Of a DNA stretch of 64,000 bases, positions 9,731-20,148 are shown piece by piece. Numbering within the stretch: the stretch's first letter is position 1; every line of letters starts with the position of its first letter. A program made the translations under genes and the position numbers. This stretch comes from Tridacna crocea. Lineage: Eukaryota > Mollusca > Bivalvia > Cardiida > Cardiidae. The notes under the pieces are model-generated. The model was not told the origin of the DNA, did no database searches, and saw only the letters and a list, made by a program, of their open reading frames with translations. The DNA lies in contig OX031072.1 of the NCBI GenBank assembly GCA_943736015.1, positions 996,501 to 1,060,500 on the forward strand, written 5' to 3'.

Positions 9731-9962
9731 TTAAACCCTTTACCAAACAATCCCTGGTTTTTTACGACACTGAAATAGAAGGCGCTTGAAAACATTGTGG
9801 GAAAAGGAGAAAATGCTGGTAACCAGCATTTTCTCCTTTTCCCACACAATGTTTTCAACCCTGCTGGAAACAAATTTCAATTTTTGAGTTGCATTCGTTT
9901 TGTCGGCTGCAAGGGCTTTCAATTTGGACCAGTCTTATATTTTGTCGTTTGGTAGAGAGTTC
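9731..9962 (-). mobile_element. Family A MITE
   Basis: TTAA at 9731-9734 with the ACCAAACAATCCCTGG end. The hairpin at about 9788-9857 has one extra CA in its right arm. The right end is decayed at GGTAGAGAGTTC. Confidence 0.9.
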
Positions 9963-10054
9963 TGACAAATTGCATCGATCTCAATCGTCAAAAATCTCGA
10001 ATTTCTTAGCAGCTCGAAAAGTTTAAGCTTTTACTACATGAGTCCAAGTTTAAC

Positions 10055-10165
10055 GACAGTGATGAAGGAAGCCTTTAGAAAATTTGTAAAAAGAATAGCT
10101 GATGAGCAGTTGTTGTTTTTTTCTTTCTAATTTTCCACAATGTTTCTGAACTTTTTTTTTTTCCC
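10055..10165 (-). mobile_element. Family A remnant
   Basis: GAAGGAAGCCTTTAGAAAAT is followed by a decayed hairpin ending TTTTCCACAATGTTTC. Confidence 0.5.
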
Positions 10166-10263
10166 TTTGAGATTGAACATACAAATCAGTTGCAGATAAG
10201 CGTCCTTTTCTTGTCACCGTGTATACATAACAAAAAAAAAAAAAACCAGATCAAATTAGTAAC

Positions 10264-10302
10264 TAACGATGTAGATACAAGATCTTGATCTACATCGTCT
10301 AA
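10264..10302. mobile_element. Family B minimal palindrome
   Basis: ACGATGTAGATACAAGATCT with TTGATCTACATCGT. The palindrome is reduced to its outermost dyad. Confidence 0.5.
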
Positions 10303-10423
10303 AAAGGAGCAGGTCGCCAAAGCAACGATTAACTTGAACAAAATCCACACCGAAAGATACAAACTCGTTAAGTCCGAGAGTAATCTTCGTGCCAAAACTA
10401 ACAATTGGAAAAGTGGGGCGATA

Positions 10424-11100
10424 TGGTGCCTTGCTTAAACTTACCGGAAGGTATATAGGAAGGTATATCACCTTACTAAAACTTACCGGAAGGTATATAG
10501 GAAGGTATATCACCTTACTAAAACTTACCGGAAGGTATATAGGAAGGTATAGGACCTTGCTAAAACCTACCGGAAGGTATATAGGAAAGTATAGCAACTT
10601 GCTAAAACTTACCGGAAGGTATACAGGAAGGTTGACAACCTTGCTAAAGCTTACCGGAGGGTATATAGGAAGGTATAGCGCCTTGCTAAAACTTACCGGA
10701 AGGTATATAGGAAAGTATAGCATCAAGCTAAAACTTACCGGAAGGTATATATGAAAGTATAGCACCTAGCTAAAACTTACCGGAAGGTATATATGAAAGT
10801 ATAGCACCTAGCTAAAACTTACCGGAAGGTATATAGGAAAGTATAGCAACAAGCTAAAACTTACCGGAAGGTATATATGAAAGTATAGCACCTTGCCAAA
10901 ACTTACCGGAAGGTATATAGGAAGGTAAACAACCTAGCTAAAACTTACCGGAAGGTATATAGGAAGGTAAACAACCTAGCTAAAACTTACCGGAAGGTAT
11001 ATAGGAAAGTATAGCACCTTGCTAAAACTTACCGGAAGGTATATAGGAAGGTACAGCACCTTGCTAAAACTTACCGGAAGATAATTGGGAAGGTATACCA
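10424..11100. repeat. 42-bp minisatellite, about 16 copies
   Basis: The unit is built on CTTACCGGAAGGTATATAGG followed by AAGGTATAGCACCTTGCTAAAA. Because 42 is a multiple of three, both strands stay open across the array. Those frames are by-products of the period. Each unit has an ETS-like ACCGGAAG and, on the minus strand, a GGTAAGT splice-donor-like motif. Confidence 0.9.
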
Positions 11101-11104
11101 AGCT

Positions 11105-11170
11105 GGTCCGAAATGACACTTTACGCAAATATCCGAATGTTTCTTCTCGCGTGTTGCAAGCCATATTAGT
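11105..11170. mobile_element. Family D end fragment
   Basis: ACACTTTACGCAAATATCCG followed by TTGCAAGCCATAT matches the right end of the D element at 50 kb. Confidence 0.65.
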
Positions 11171-11311
11171 CAATATATTTCGGCTGCCACGTCGACTGCT
11201 ATGCATGTGTAAACCTTGTCCTTTCTAGACAGAAATACAGCATCCAATCAAAATGATCTGAACCTACCCGCGCAGGCGACATGGACACATTGTTTACCAA
11301 TGGTCAGATAT

Positions 11312-11898
11312 AGAGCATTATCTCCCGTTATAGATGGCATTCTACAAAATTTAATACACATCTATCTCATTTGGGCATTCTGGGTACAGAACCGGACCAT
11401 GCGCGGATCCAGATATCTTTCTCAGGAGGGGTCCCACCGAAAACGCACTCGTCTTACTATATGATACTTTGATTTCCGGATTTCAGTGGATATAAGCCGT
11501 TTACAAAAAAAGTCAACGTTTCCAGTTCTAACCATGAGGAGGTCTCCACATTTAGAACCTTTTTTTTTTTCAAATTTATGACTGTATTTTACATAAACGC
11601 TGTGCAATTTCTAACCAGTACCATTTCACAAATCCGATGACCACATTTTTGCCAAAATTCCAGGGGGGGTCCGGACCCCCGGTCCCCCCTCTAGATCCGC
11701 CCATGCGGACTACTTTTCTACACGACAACCGTTACTAAAATAAACGTTTACTCAATCAAACGCTACCTTGTACAATTCAACAATCTATGCTCAGCAGCTC
11801 AGAGAAATCTGGAGCTAAAACAAGCCTGGTTCCTCCTCTAACGTATTGATGAAGCCATTTTCTCCATTGCTACTTTATAGGGGTTATAACTACACCCC

Positions 11899-11929
<31 letters not shown>

Positions 11930-12003
11930 AAAAAAAAAACTGGGGGAGTGATGCGTCAAGCAGACAGGTCGAATCTTCAAAGAATATGACATGCGCAGAC
12001 AAA
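11312..12003 (+). mobile_element. Family F element split by a 308-bp insertion
   Basis: It begins ATTATCTCCCG.TATAGATGGC and ends GACATGCGCAGACAA. The F sequence reads AACCGGAC up to 11397 and resumes CGGACTACTT at 11706, the same junction that is intact in the F copy at 13.2 kb. A C run followed by an A run of more than 25 lies at 11896-11939. Confidence 0.85.
11398..11705. mobile_element. 308-bp inverted-repeat element with 5-bp target duplication
   Basis: The termini are CATGCGCGGATCCAGA (11398-11413) and TCTAGATCCGCCCATG (11690-11705), inverted repeats matching at 14 of 16 positions. CGGAC flanks it at 11393-11397 and 11706-11710. The interior has a GGGGGGGTCCGGACCCCC motif. There is no coding capacity and the superfamily is unassigned. 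Confidence 0.85.
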
Positions 12004-12009
12004 GGATAT

Positions 12010-12172
12010 AGAGGATATTTGTTTTTTTCGGTGTAAGGTCGAAATTTATTTCATCGAGTGGACACTATCGGTAATATTTTCACGAGTGGCGCAGCCACGA
12101 GTGAAAATATTACCGATGGTGTTCACGAGATGAAATAAATTTCGATCTTACACCGAAAAAAACAAATATTCT
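12010..12172. mobile_element. Large fold-back element
   Basis: An inverted repeat with arms of about 75 bp: GTTTTTTTCGGTGTAAGGTC near 12021 pairs with CTTACACCGAAAAAAAC near 12147. The centre is GTGGCGCAGCCAC. Related fragments (GAAAATCGGTATTTTCACTG, GGTGTAAGATCGAAAAATAT) continue to about 12470. Confidence 0.8.
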
Positions 12173-12573
12173 ATTTATTTTATGCTTTTAACCCTTTCTG
12201 GGAGGAGCTTTATCAAAATTCAGTACAATTTTTTTCCCTCATTCCCCGTGGCGTACCCCTCCAGCATAGCAACGTGACGTCAAGCGCGAGAAATGTAAGG
12301 TATATGACGTCATATTTCCCATCTGGTTGTTAGGCACGCGCAATTTACCTAAGCAACAAGAACGTGAAAATCGGTATTTTCACTGGTGTAAGATCGAAAA
12401 ATATTTTCACTGCTATTTCTCGATATCCCACCGGAAAGCATGAAATAAATAAAGAGCATTCCCTTTTCGGGGAAATAAAGTCCATGTGACCCGGACTAGC
12501 GAATCGACTTTTTCAGATTTGCCAGAATTTTTTCACGTGATTGTCCAGTTGTACTTTCATTTATCAATCATTC

Positions 12574-13013
12574 TAACCCCTTGGCTGCTAAGCGCGACTA
12601 GCTGACCTTTGGCGGACAGTGTAGATCAAAGATCAGACTGCACAGAACGTGCAGTCTGATCTTTGATCTACACTGTCCGATAAGAAGATATCGTTCTCCA
12701 TAACATAACTTCGTAATAACAATATTTGGGTCATTAGCCCTTTTCCCAAAGGACGAACTTTTGGACTAGACCAAATTGAAAGCATTTGCAGACGACAATT
12801 CAACTCTTGATGAAAAGATGATTTCTGTCTATGATAGGGTAGAAAACATTGTGGGAAAAGGAGAAAATGCTGGTTACCAGCATTTTCTCCTTCTCCCACA
12901 ATGTTTTCAAAAGGCTTCTATTCTAAACCTGTATAAACGAGGGATTGCTTGGGAAAGGGTTAATATGGTATTGAAAATTAAATTTCAGTTATATAGCAAG
13001 ATAAGGGTTAAAT
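12574..13013 (+). mobile_element. Family B MITE split by a family A MITE
   Basis: It starts ACCCCTTGGCTGCTAAGCGC and the palindrome lies at about 12612-12677. The B arm ends at 12733, resumes at 12964 as TATGGTATTGAAAATTAAAT, and finishes GATAAGGGTTAA at 13013. The break falls at the TTAA of the sequence ATTATTAATAT seen in the unbroken B copy at 25.3 kb. Confidence 0.88.
12734..12963 (+). mobile_element. Family A MITE nested in B
   Basis: The left site is TTAG (decayed TTAA) at 12734 and the right TTAA is at 12960-12963. The hairpin at about 12842-12908 is intact. Both ends are of the CCCAAA type. Confidence 0.9.
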
Positions 13014-13182
13014 CACTGGCATAAATACGAGTATCGCGTTATAACATCTGCTCCAACGAGTACTAGTACCACAAAAGTTATTCTAGATGTTGGGAACAAT
13101 CGTGATTGAAGTGGATCAGCCACTGTGAATAAGTAAGTCATATCGACAGTTAAAAAACCTCGTAACTACAGCTTGTTTCAAG

Positions 13183-13497
13183 CTACATTCTACAAATACT
13201 CATCTATCTAATTTGGGCATCCTGGGTACAGGACCGGACTACTTTTCCTCCAAACTATTTTTCAAACTAAAATAAAGGTTTACTCGATAAAACGCTACCT
13301 AATGTGATTCATTCAACTATGATCGGCAGTTTATAGAAATCTAGTGCTAAAACAGGCCTGATATTTCCTCAAACGTATTTGGTAAAAGCCATTGCTACTT
13401 TATAGCGCGTATTACTACAGTCTCCCCGATATCGGGGAAAGTGATGCGTCATATAAGATAGGTCGAATCTTCGAAGAAAATGACATGCGCAGACAAC
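13183..13497 (+). mobile_element. Family F element
   Basis: It runs from CATTCTACAAATACTCATC to GACATGCGCAGACAACG. The outer TTATCTCCCGCTAGA end is missing. It contains the uninterrupted AGGACCGGACTACTTTT segment that defines the insertion point in the 11.4-kb copy. Confidence 0.85.
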
Positions 13498-13506
13498 GGG
13501 ATTTGA

Positions 13507-13566
13507 TAGCTCTCGTCACTCGAGGTATGCCGAATGTTTATGAGATGTATCTCTACGCATCGTGCA
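13507..13566. repeat. Short dispersed repeat
   Basis: GATAGCTCTCGTCACTCGAG and the following TGCCGAATGT..GAGATGTATC match 22448-22505 at most positions. It lies just after an F element here and just before an A element there. Confidence 0.55.
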
Positions 13567-13844
13567 AAGTCAAGAAGTTTTGGCACCAGAAATAGAACAC
13601 ACCATTTTTTCCCTGCCTGGAAATCAATGATAAGAAAATTGTTCTGTCATCCCTTTTTTTATTTCTACGAATCTACAGTAAGTATATTTGCATAAATCAA
13701 GCCAGCACTCAGACCACATTCAATTAAGTTAAGTCATTTTTATTATGAGCTTTAGAAAGTTGGGGACCATGGTCTATTTTTGGGACATAAAATGGTTAGG
13801 TTCTAGAGTATTTTATTCCTTTCTTATCCACTGGTGATTTTTAG

Positions 13845-13925
13845 AGCTTTTTGCGGACTGTGTAGATCAAGATCAGACTGCATAGAATGTGCAGCCTGAT
13901 CTTGTATCTACACAGTACGCTATCT
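13845..13925. mobile_element. Family B palindrome
   Basis: GCGGACTGTGTAGATCAAGA pairs with TCTTGTATCTACACAGTACG around a one-base-mismatched centre. Confidence 0.75.
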
Positions 13926-14054
13926 GACGTTAGAGTTCTAAGAAAATCATAATTTCAATGCAGAGAAAATGCTTTTTTAGACCTCTAAAACCCTTCAGAT
14001 TTATTACGTTGATAGCGAAAGAGTTGATATTCATGAAAATTAGAGCTTGTTTGA

Positions 14055-14260
14055 TGTCATTTGTGGACTAGTGGTAAAAGATAGGGTCTTCTCTGCCTCC
14101 TCGAGATTATCTTGGGCAAGGAACTTCAAAGCCCTAGCTGGGTACTGGTCAAATCCAGGGTATACATGAATATGTAAGCCGTCGCCACCATATCACTGAA
14201 TTAATGTCGAAAGAGGTGCAAAAATCGATCGATCCATCAATCCATCCATCCATCCATCCA
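14055..14260 (+). mobile_element. SINE-like element ending in a tetranucleotide repeat
   Basis: A tRNA-like start (GTGGACTAGTGGTAAAAG) leads into CTTGGGCAAGGAACTTC and CTAGCTGGGTACTGGTCAAA. It then runs into GTCGCCACCATATCACTGAA and an (ATCC)n tract. The same order occurs at 38.9-39.3 kb. Confidence 0.55.
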
Positions 14261-14494
14261 TCCATCAACGACCCTCGTGTTCCTTTGAATTTTGACCCTG
14301 AACTTTCTAAATGATCAGAAAAGTTGAAATATTCCCTATCTTCGTGGTGCATTTTAAGACGGCCAAATTACCCCTCAAAAAGACTGTCCTAGTAAAAGAA
14401 CCATGGTAAAAGTGTTCGATATGTAATTCTGGAAACCGTGGCTCGATCTTTGCTGGCCAATCTTGCCTTTGACGAGCCCAAGTATTATTCAGAT

Positions 14495-14570
14495 GCAGAA
14501 AAAACAATGTGTGAGCTGTCGCCGTGATATCACTGAACTATGTTGAAAGCGGCATGCCTTACCGTTAAAG
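14495..14570 (+). mobile_element. SINE-like 3' fragment
   Basis: GTGTGAGCTGTCGCCGTGAT and ATCACTGAACTATG repeat the 3' body of the element at 14.1 kb. Confidence 0.45.
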
Positions 14571-14679
14571 TACAAAAAAAATAAAGGCTTTCTGATGAAA
14601 TATATCCGGAAGATATGAATTCACGCCAATCTGTTTGTTTTATTTTCTCTGTTTTACAATTTTGCTAACAAATCCCCCA

Positions 14680-14907
14680 TTAACTCATTACCAAACGACA
14701 AATTTTTGGACTGGTCCAAATTGAGAGCATTTGCAGACGACAAAATAAATGTGACTGAAAAGTTAAATTTGCTGTGGGAAGGGTAGAAAACATTGTTGGA
14801 AAAGGAGAAAATGCTGGTTTCCAGCATTTTCTCCTTTTCCCACAATGTTTTCCAAAGGCTTCTTTCTCAGGGGTGTCAAAAGCAGGGATTGTGTGGCAAT
14901 GGGTTAA
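14680..14907 (+). mobile_element. Family A MITE, complete
   Basis: TTAA at 14680-14683 and 14904-14907, with a near-perfect hairpin at about 14786-14852 (one mismatch, centre GGTTTCC). The AAGCAGGGATTGTGTGGCAA arm is intact. Confidence 0.92.
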
Positions 14908-15201
14908 AACCGGATTTAAACTATGTCGACTAGCACTTATGTTGCAGTTTATTTATGAAAAAGCAGGTCGTGCAAATTGGCTGTATAGGAATGCTGGATA
15001 AGTAAACAAGAGCCCCACACAGGGGTGCCACCGCTCGACTTTAGCTGCTTTTAGTGAATACTGTAAGTTGAAAAGAGGGGAATAACTGAGTCAAAAATGT
15101 TTTGAAGGTTACCTACCCTTATTGTATAGGCTCGTCCGTTTGTTAGTAAACAACCTTCCAAGTTTGAAATTATTATATACAGTAATGATAGAGATATTAT
15201 A

Positions 15202-17531
15202 ACAAGAGGGCCATGATGGCCCTGAAATCGCTCACCTGAGTTTATTGACCAAACATGCACCATCTAGTTTCCCAGTGACCTAGTTTTTTATCAGACATTA
15301 CCCATCATCAAACACTTTTGAGATATCAATAAGACAAACATTCTGGCCAAGTTTCTTGAGTATTGGACTGAAAATGTGGCCTCTACAGTGTACAAAAGGT
15401 TTTTCTAAGATTTCATCAAGTGACCTAGTTTTGGACCCGACAAATACCCATTATCAAACTCTTTTGAGACATCACCAAAACAAACATTCTGACCAAGTCT
15501 GAAGAGTATCAGGCAGAAAATGTAGCCTCTGGAGTGTACACAAGGTTTTTCTAATATTTGACCCATTGACCTAGTTTTTGACTCCACATGACCCATTTTC
15601 AAACTCATTCAAGGTATCACCAGGACAAATATTATGAACAAGTTTTAGGAGTATCAGACTGAAAATGTGTCCTGCAGAGCATACAAAAGTTGTTTATAAC
15701 ATTTGACCTATTTACCCAGTTTTTGACCCAACATGACCCGTTTTCAAACTCATCCAAGATATTATAAAGGCAAACATTCTGACTAATTTTCAAGAGTGTT
15801 GGACTGAAAATGTGGCATCCAGAGCATATACAAGGTTTTTCTAAGATTTGACCTGGTGACCTAGTTTTTAACCCCCAATGACCCATTTTCAAACCTGTCT
15901 GAGATATCATCCAGACAAACATTCTGACCAACTTACAAGAGTTTCGGACTGAAAATGTGGCCTCTAGAGCCTACAAAAGGTTTTTCTAACATTTGACCTA
16001 GTGACCTAGTTTTTGACCCCACGTGACCCATTTTCAAAGTCAACCGAGATATCATCCAGACAAACATCCTGACCAACTTTCATGAGTATCCGACTGAAAA
16101 TGTGGCCTCTAGAGCGTACACAAGGTTTTTCTAAGATTTGACCTAGTGACCTAGTTTTTGACCCCACGGGACCCATTTTCAAACTCGTCCGAGATATCAT
16201 CCAGACAAACATCCTGACCAACTTTCATGAGTATCCGACTGAAAATGTGGCCTCTAGAGCATACAAAAGATTTTTCTAAGATTTGACTTGGTGACCTAGT
16301 TTTTGACCCCACGTGACCCATTTTCGAACTCGTCCGAGATATCATCCAGACAAACATCCTGACCAACTTTTATGAGTATCCGACTGAAAATGTGGCCTCT
16401 AGAGCGTACACAAGGTTTTTCTAAGATTTGACCTGGTGACCTAGTTTTTGACCCCACGTGACCCACTTGCAAACTCATCCGAGATATCATCCAGACAAAC
16501 ATTCTGACCATTTTTCATGAGTATCCGACTGAAAATGTGGCCTCTAGGGCGTACAAAAGGTTTTTCTAAGATTTGACCTGGTGACCTAGTTTTTGACCCC
16601 ACGTGACCCATTTTCGAACTCGTCCGAGATATCATCAAGACAAACATCCTGACCATTTTTCATGAGTATCCGACTGAAAATGCGGCCTCTAGAGCGTACA
16701 CAAGGTTTTTCTAAGATTTGATCTGGTGACCTAGTTTTTGACCCCACGTGACCCATTTTCGAACTCGTCCGAGATATTATCCAGACAAACATCCTGACCA
16801 ACTTTCATGAGTATCCGACTGAAAATGTGGCCTCTAGAGCGTACACAAGGTTTTTCTAAGATTTGACCTGGTGACCTAGTTTTTGACCCCACGTGACCCA
16901 TTTTCGAACTCGTCCGAGATATCATCCAGACAAACATCCTGACCAACTTTCATGAGTATCCGACTGAAAATGCGGCCTCTAGAGCGTACACAAGGTTTTT
17001 CTAAGATTTTGACCTGGTGACCTAGTTTTTGACCCCACGTGACCCATTTTCGAACTCGTCCGAGATATCATCCAGACAAACATCCTGACCAACTTTCATG
17101 ACTATCCGACTGAAAATGCGGCCTCTAGAGCGTACACAAGGTTTTTCTAAGATTTTGGCCTGGTGACCTAGTTTTTGACTCCACGTGACCCATTTTCGAA
17201 CTCGTCCGAGATATTATCTAGACAAACATCCTGACCAACTTTCATGACTATCCGACTCAAAATGTGGCCTCTAGAGCGTACACAAGGTTTTTCTAAGATT
17301 TGACCTAGTGACCTAGTTTTTGACCCCACATGACCCATTTTCGAACTCGTCCCAGATTTCATTGAGACAAACATCCTGACCAACTTTCATGAGTATCCGA
17401 CCAAAACTGTGGCCTCTAGAGCGTACACAAGGTAAAAAGTTGACGACGGACGACGCACGACGCACGACGGACGACGGACACAGCACGATCACAATAGCTC
17501 ACCATGAGCACTTCGTGCTCAGGTGAGCTAA
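15202..17531. mobile_element. Helitron-like non-autonomous element with central satellite
   Basis: The left end has the hairpin AGGGCCATGATGGCCCT (15207-15223) then GCTCACCTGAG (15230-15240). The right end has a (GACGGAC)-type tract, then GAGCACTTCGTGCTC (17506-17520) and CTCAGGTGAGC (17518-17528), the inverse of the left motif. Between them lies a 145-bp tandem array. This layout (sub-terminal inverted repeats, terminal hairpin, central satellite) is that of mollusc Pearl/DTE and HINE elements, as I remember them. No helicase or Rep is encoded. Confidence 0.8.
15276..17432. repeat. 145-bp satellite, about 15 monomers
   Basis: Monomers start at GTGACCTAGTTTTTGACCCC. The spacing is exactly 145 between about 16002 and 16872, and 144-146 elsewhere. 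The first five units are visibly more diverged than those from 16.0 kb on. Minus-strand 71-residue frames repeat with the monomer and are not proteins. Confidence 0.92.
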
Positions 17532-17604
17532 TAATGACTCGACACAGGCGGTCTGCGACAATAGCTCAACGTTTTCTTGGAAAACAGCCAAGTTAAAAAC
17601 CATA

Positions 17605-17812
17605 CGATAATTAATTCCAACTTTTAACGACCTGACATTAACGGCTTTTGGAAGCACTTTGGGAAAAGGAAAAAATGCTGTTTTTCCATTTCCCGCAATG
17701 TTTTCTATCTTTTGAAAATAGAAATAATCAGGAAATATTTGTTTTCTGCAAATGGTTTCAATTAGGAAAAGTCTAACATTTCGTCGTCTGCAAGAGATTC
17801 TGGTAATTTGTA
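17605..17812 (-). mobile_element. Family A remnant
   Basis: AACTTTTAACGACCTGAC, a shortened hairpin (GGAAAAAATGCTGTTTTTCC) and the TGTTTTCTGCAAATGG arm are recognisable. The ends are gone. Confidence 0.65.
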
Positions 17813-18017
17813 TTTTGAGCTTGGTAAATTTTGGACAGTGGACTATTTTGGGACATGAGATTATTCAAATTAAAGTATGTATGTAAAATCTTAGTTGTAT
17901 ATAGTGTTGAACTAAGTCTACTATTGAGCAAGATTTTAGCCAATGACTGAGTACGACTGACGTCAGGGCCGATTCATTCAAATGCCCTAACAACGGCAAA
18001 ATTCTTCATTTAACCTT

Positions 18018-18246
18018 TTAACTCTTTACCAAACGACAAAATTTTATACTGGTCTATATTGAAAGCATTTGCAGACGACAAATTAAATGTTGTTAAAATG
18101 CTGATTTCTTTTCTTCAATGGGTAGAAAACATTGTGGGAAAAGGAGAAAATGCTGGTTACCGGCATTTTCTCCTTTTCCCACAACGTTTTCAAAAGGCCT
18201 CTTTCCCAGGGTCGTTAAATGTCGATATTGTGTGATAAAGGGTTAA
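18018..18246 (+). mobile_element. Family A MITE, complete
   Basis: TTAA at 18018-18021 and 18243-18246. The hairpin at about 18126-18192 has single mismatches (centre GGTTACC, then GGCATT). It is in duplicated unit 1. Confidence 0.92.
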
Positions 18247-18311
18247 ATATACCACGTCAGGGCCGATTCATTCAAATGCCCTAACAACGGCAAAATTCTT
18301 CATTTAACCTT

Positions 18312-18462
18312 TCAACTCTTTACCAAACGACAAAATTTTATACTGGTCTAAATTGAAAGCATTTGCAGACGACAAATAAAATGTTGTTAAAATGCTGATT
18401 TCTTTTCTTCAATGGGTAGAAAACATTGTGGGAAAAGCAGATATTGTGTGATAAAGGGTTAA
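18312..18462 (+). mobile_element. Family A MITE lacking its hairpin
   Basis: Same arms as the copy at 18018, but the sequence jumps from CATTGTGGGAAAAG to CAGATATTGTGTGATAAAGG. The palindrome and part of the right arm have been removed. Confidence 0.88.
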
Positions 18463-18682
18463 ATATACCACGAAAAATTTTAGACTTGTGCAAACTGGAA
18501 GCATTTGCGGAGGAAACGTTAAATATGACTCAAATGATAAAGATTGTCTTCAAAACATTAGAAAATATTGTGGAAAAAGAAGAAAACGATGATACCAGCA
18601 TTTTCTACTTTTCTCACCGTGTTTGCAACAGTCTGATTTCTGTAAGGCTGTAATGTAACGGGATTCTTTGGTAAAGGGTTAG
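18463..18682 (+). mobile_element. Family A MITE, diverged
   Basis: AATTTTAGACTTGTGCAAAC and GGAAGCATTTGCGGAGG mark the left arm. A loosely paired hairpin lies at 18558-18628, and TTTGGTAAAGGGTTAG ends it. Confidence 0.75.
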
Positions 18683-18785
18683 CAGTTTTTGACACTTGAT
18701 GACAAAACTTTAGACTCTTGCATGTTGATGGAAATAAGTACAAATAATTATGTGAGAAAACTAAGACTTATATACTAAAGCTGAT

Positions 18786-18787
18786 GC

Positions 18788-18820
<33 letters not shown>
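18786..18820. repeat. (GA)n microsatellite
   Basis: A run of about 16 GA dinucleotides. Frames through it are artefacts. Confidence 0.95.
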
Positions 18821-18822
<2 letters not shown>

Positions 18823-19394
18823 TGCGAGAAGGCGGGTGGGCAAGCTGGCCAGCGGACAGACAGAAAGTCGAGCAATACTATTCTTATTTCAATCCAGACG
18901 GTATCTCAGAGCCAAGAAGAAAGGTACAATAATTACTCACCGTCAGACGCACCGCGAAACTGTTTTCTGTCTCTCGTCTGAGTTTTTGCTGGACGTCCAT
19001 TTTTCCTCTGATAACAATCAGAATAACACCGAAGAATACAATAAAATGATTGTATGGAACGTCAATATTCTGGAAAATAATAAAATAAAACAGAAAATTA
19101 TCGTAGTCATAATGTTGCAGATGATTCCAGCGGACCAGTCACATTACAATAGAAAGTGATACCTCTACATTTATTAGATCTACATCGCTACCATTTTTAT
19201 TTTAGACAGAGACATAAATCATAGTTCTATGACCGGAAGTTACAATTTTAGAAAAGAGTAGTAACCAGGGTCATTGGTCAAAGAAACGTACTTGTAACCA
19301 GTCTGAAGTAAATCATAAATCAAAGGACTGAGAGTCATGAGTGAGCCATCAGTCCAGACAGTGTGAAATTGTAATGTCCTCATTGGAGATTAGC
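18821..19394. other. No feature recognised
   Basis: AT-rich DNA. Short open frames here have no recognisable domain and biased low-complexity composition. Confidence 0.45.
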
Positions 19395-19395
19395 T

Positions 19396-19603
19396 TCAAC
19401 CCTTTACTATAGACAATGACGCCTTTTAGCGACCCTGAGGAAGAAGCCCTTTGAAAACATGGTGGGAAAGGAGAAATTGCTGGTAGCCAGCATTTTCTCC
19501 TTTTCCCATCATGTTTTCTAATCTATCAAAGAAAAAATGCACCCATTTAAGCAACACTGAAATTGTCGTCTGCAAATGCTTTCAATTTGGGCAAGCTTGT
19601 TAA
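19396..19603 (-). mobile_element. Family A MITE with shortened right end
   Basis: TCAACCCTTTACTATAGAC starts it. The hairpin lies at about 19454-19520 with a GGTAGCC centre. After TTGGGCAAGC it ends abruptly at TTAA (19600-19603). Confidence 0.8.
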
Positions 19604-19916
19604 GAACGGCTCGATGCAGGATCATCTAAAACATTTTTATGGAGTTTAAAAATTAAAGAATGAGCTCAGTCAGGAATGAATTGGAATTCTATAGGAATGG
19701 GCCAAGGTTTTTGATCGAAAAAAAATGCTGACTCCTGTTGAAGAATTCAGAAATTGTACAGAAAATCTGTACATACAACACATCGCATGATACTTTTCTG
19801 TTGATGCGACTTATCAGTTGATTTTTAGAATGTGACTATATAAAAAATTCAAGATTTATATTGAAAGCAATTGCAAACTACCGATTTGAATGATCCTTGC
19901 TCTGTGAAAAGAGGGC

Positions 19917-20148
19917 TTAACTCTTTACCACACGAGAAAGTTTTAGACTGGTCCAAATCGAAATCATTTGCAGTCGTCAAAATAAAAGTGACTGAAAAAT
20001 TGAAATTTGGGTTGAGAAGGATAGAAAACATTTTGAGAAAAGGAGAAAATGCTGGTTACCAGTATTTTCTCCTTTTCCCACAATGTTTTCAAAAGGCTTC
20101 TTTCTCAGGGGTCGTTAAAAATTCGGGATTGTGTGGTAAAGAGTTTAA
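19917..20148 (+). mobile_element. Family A MITE, complete
   Basis: TTAA at 19917-19920 and 20145-20148. The ends are matched, ACCACAC on the left and GTGTGGT on the right. The hairpin is at about 20025-20091. Confidence 0.92.

Larger units (their letters stand above)
17961..18478. repeat. Direct duplication carrying two A copies
   Basis: CGTCAGGGCCGATTCATTC begins both units (17961 and 18255). The second unit is shorter only because its A element lost the hairpin. Confidence 0.85.

Noticed and set aside
10256..10765. 169- and 121-codon frames on opposite strands of the 42-bp array
   Set aside because: Openness on both strands follows from a 42-bp period. The product is a pure repeat without signal peptide or domain.
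15405..17383. Series of overlapping 71-residue minus-strand frames
   Set aside because: They repeat with the 145-bp satellite period and simply read the monomer. The period is not a multiple of three, and there is no start context or domain.
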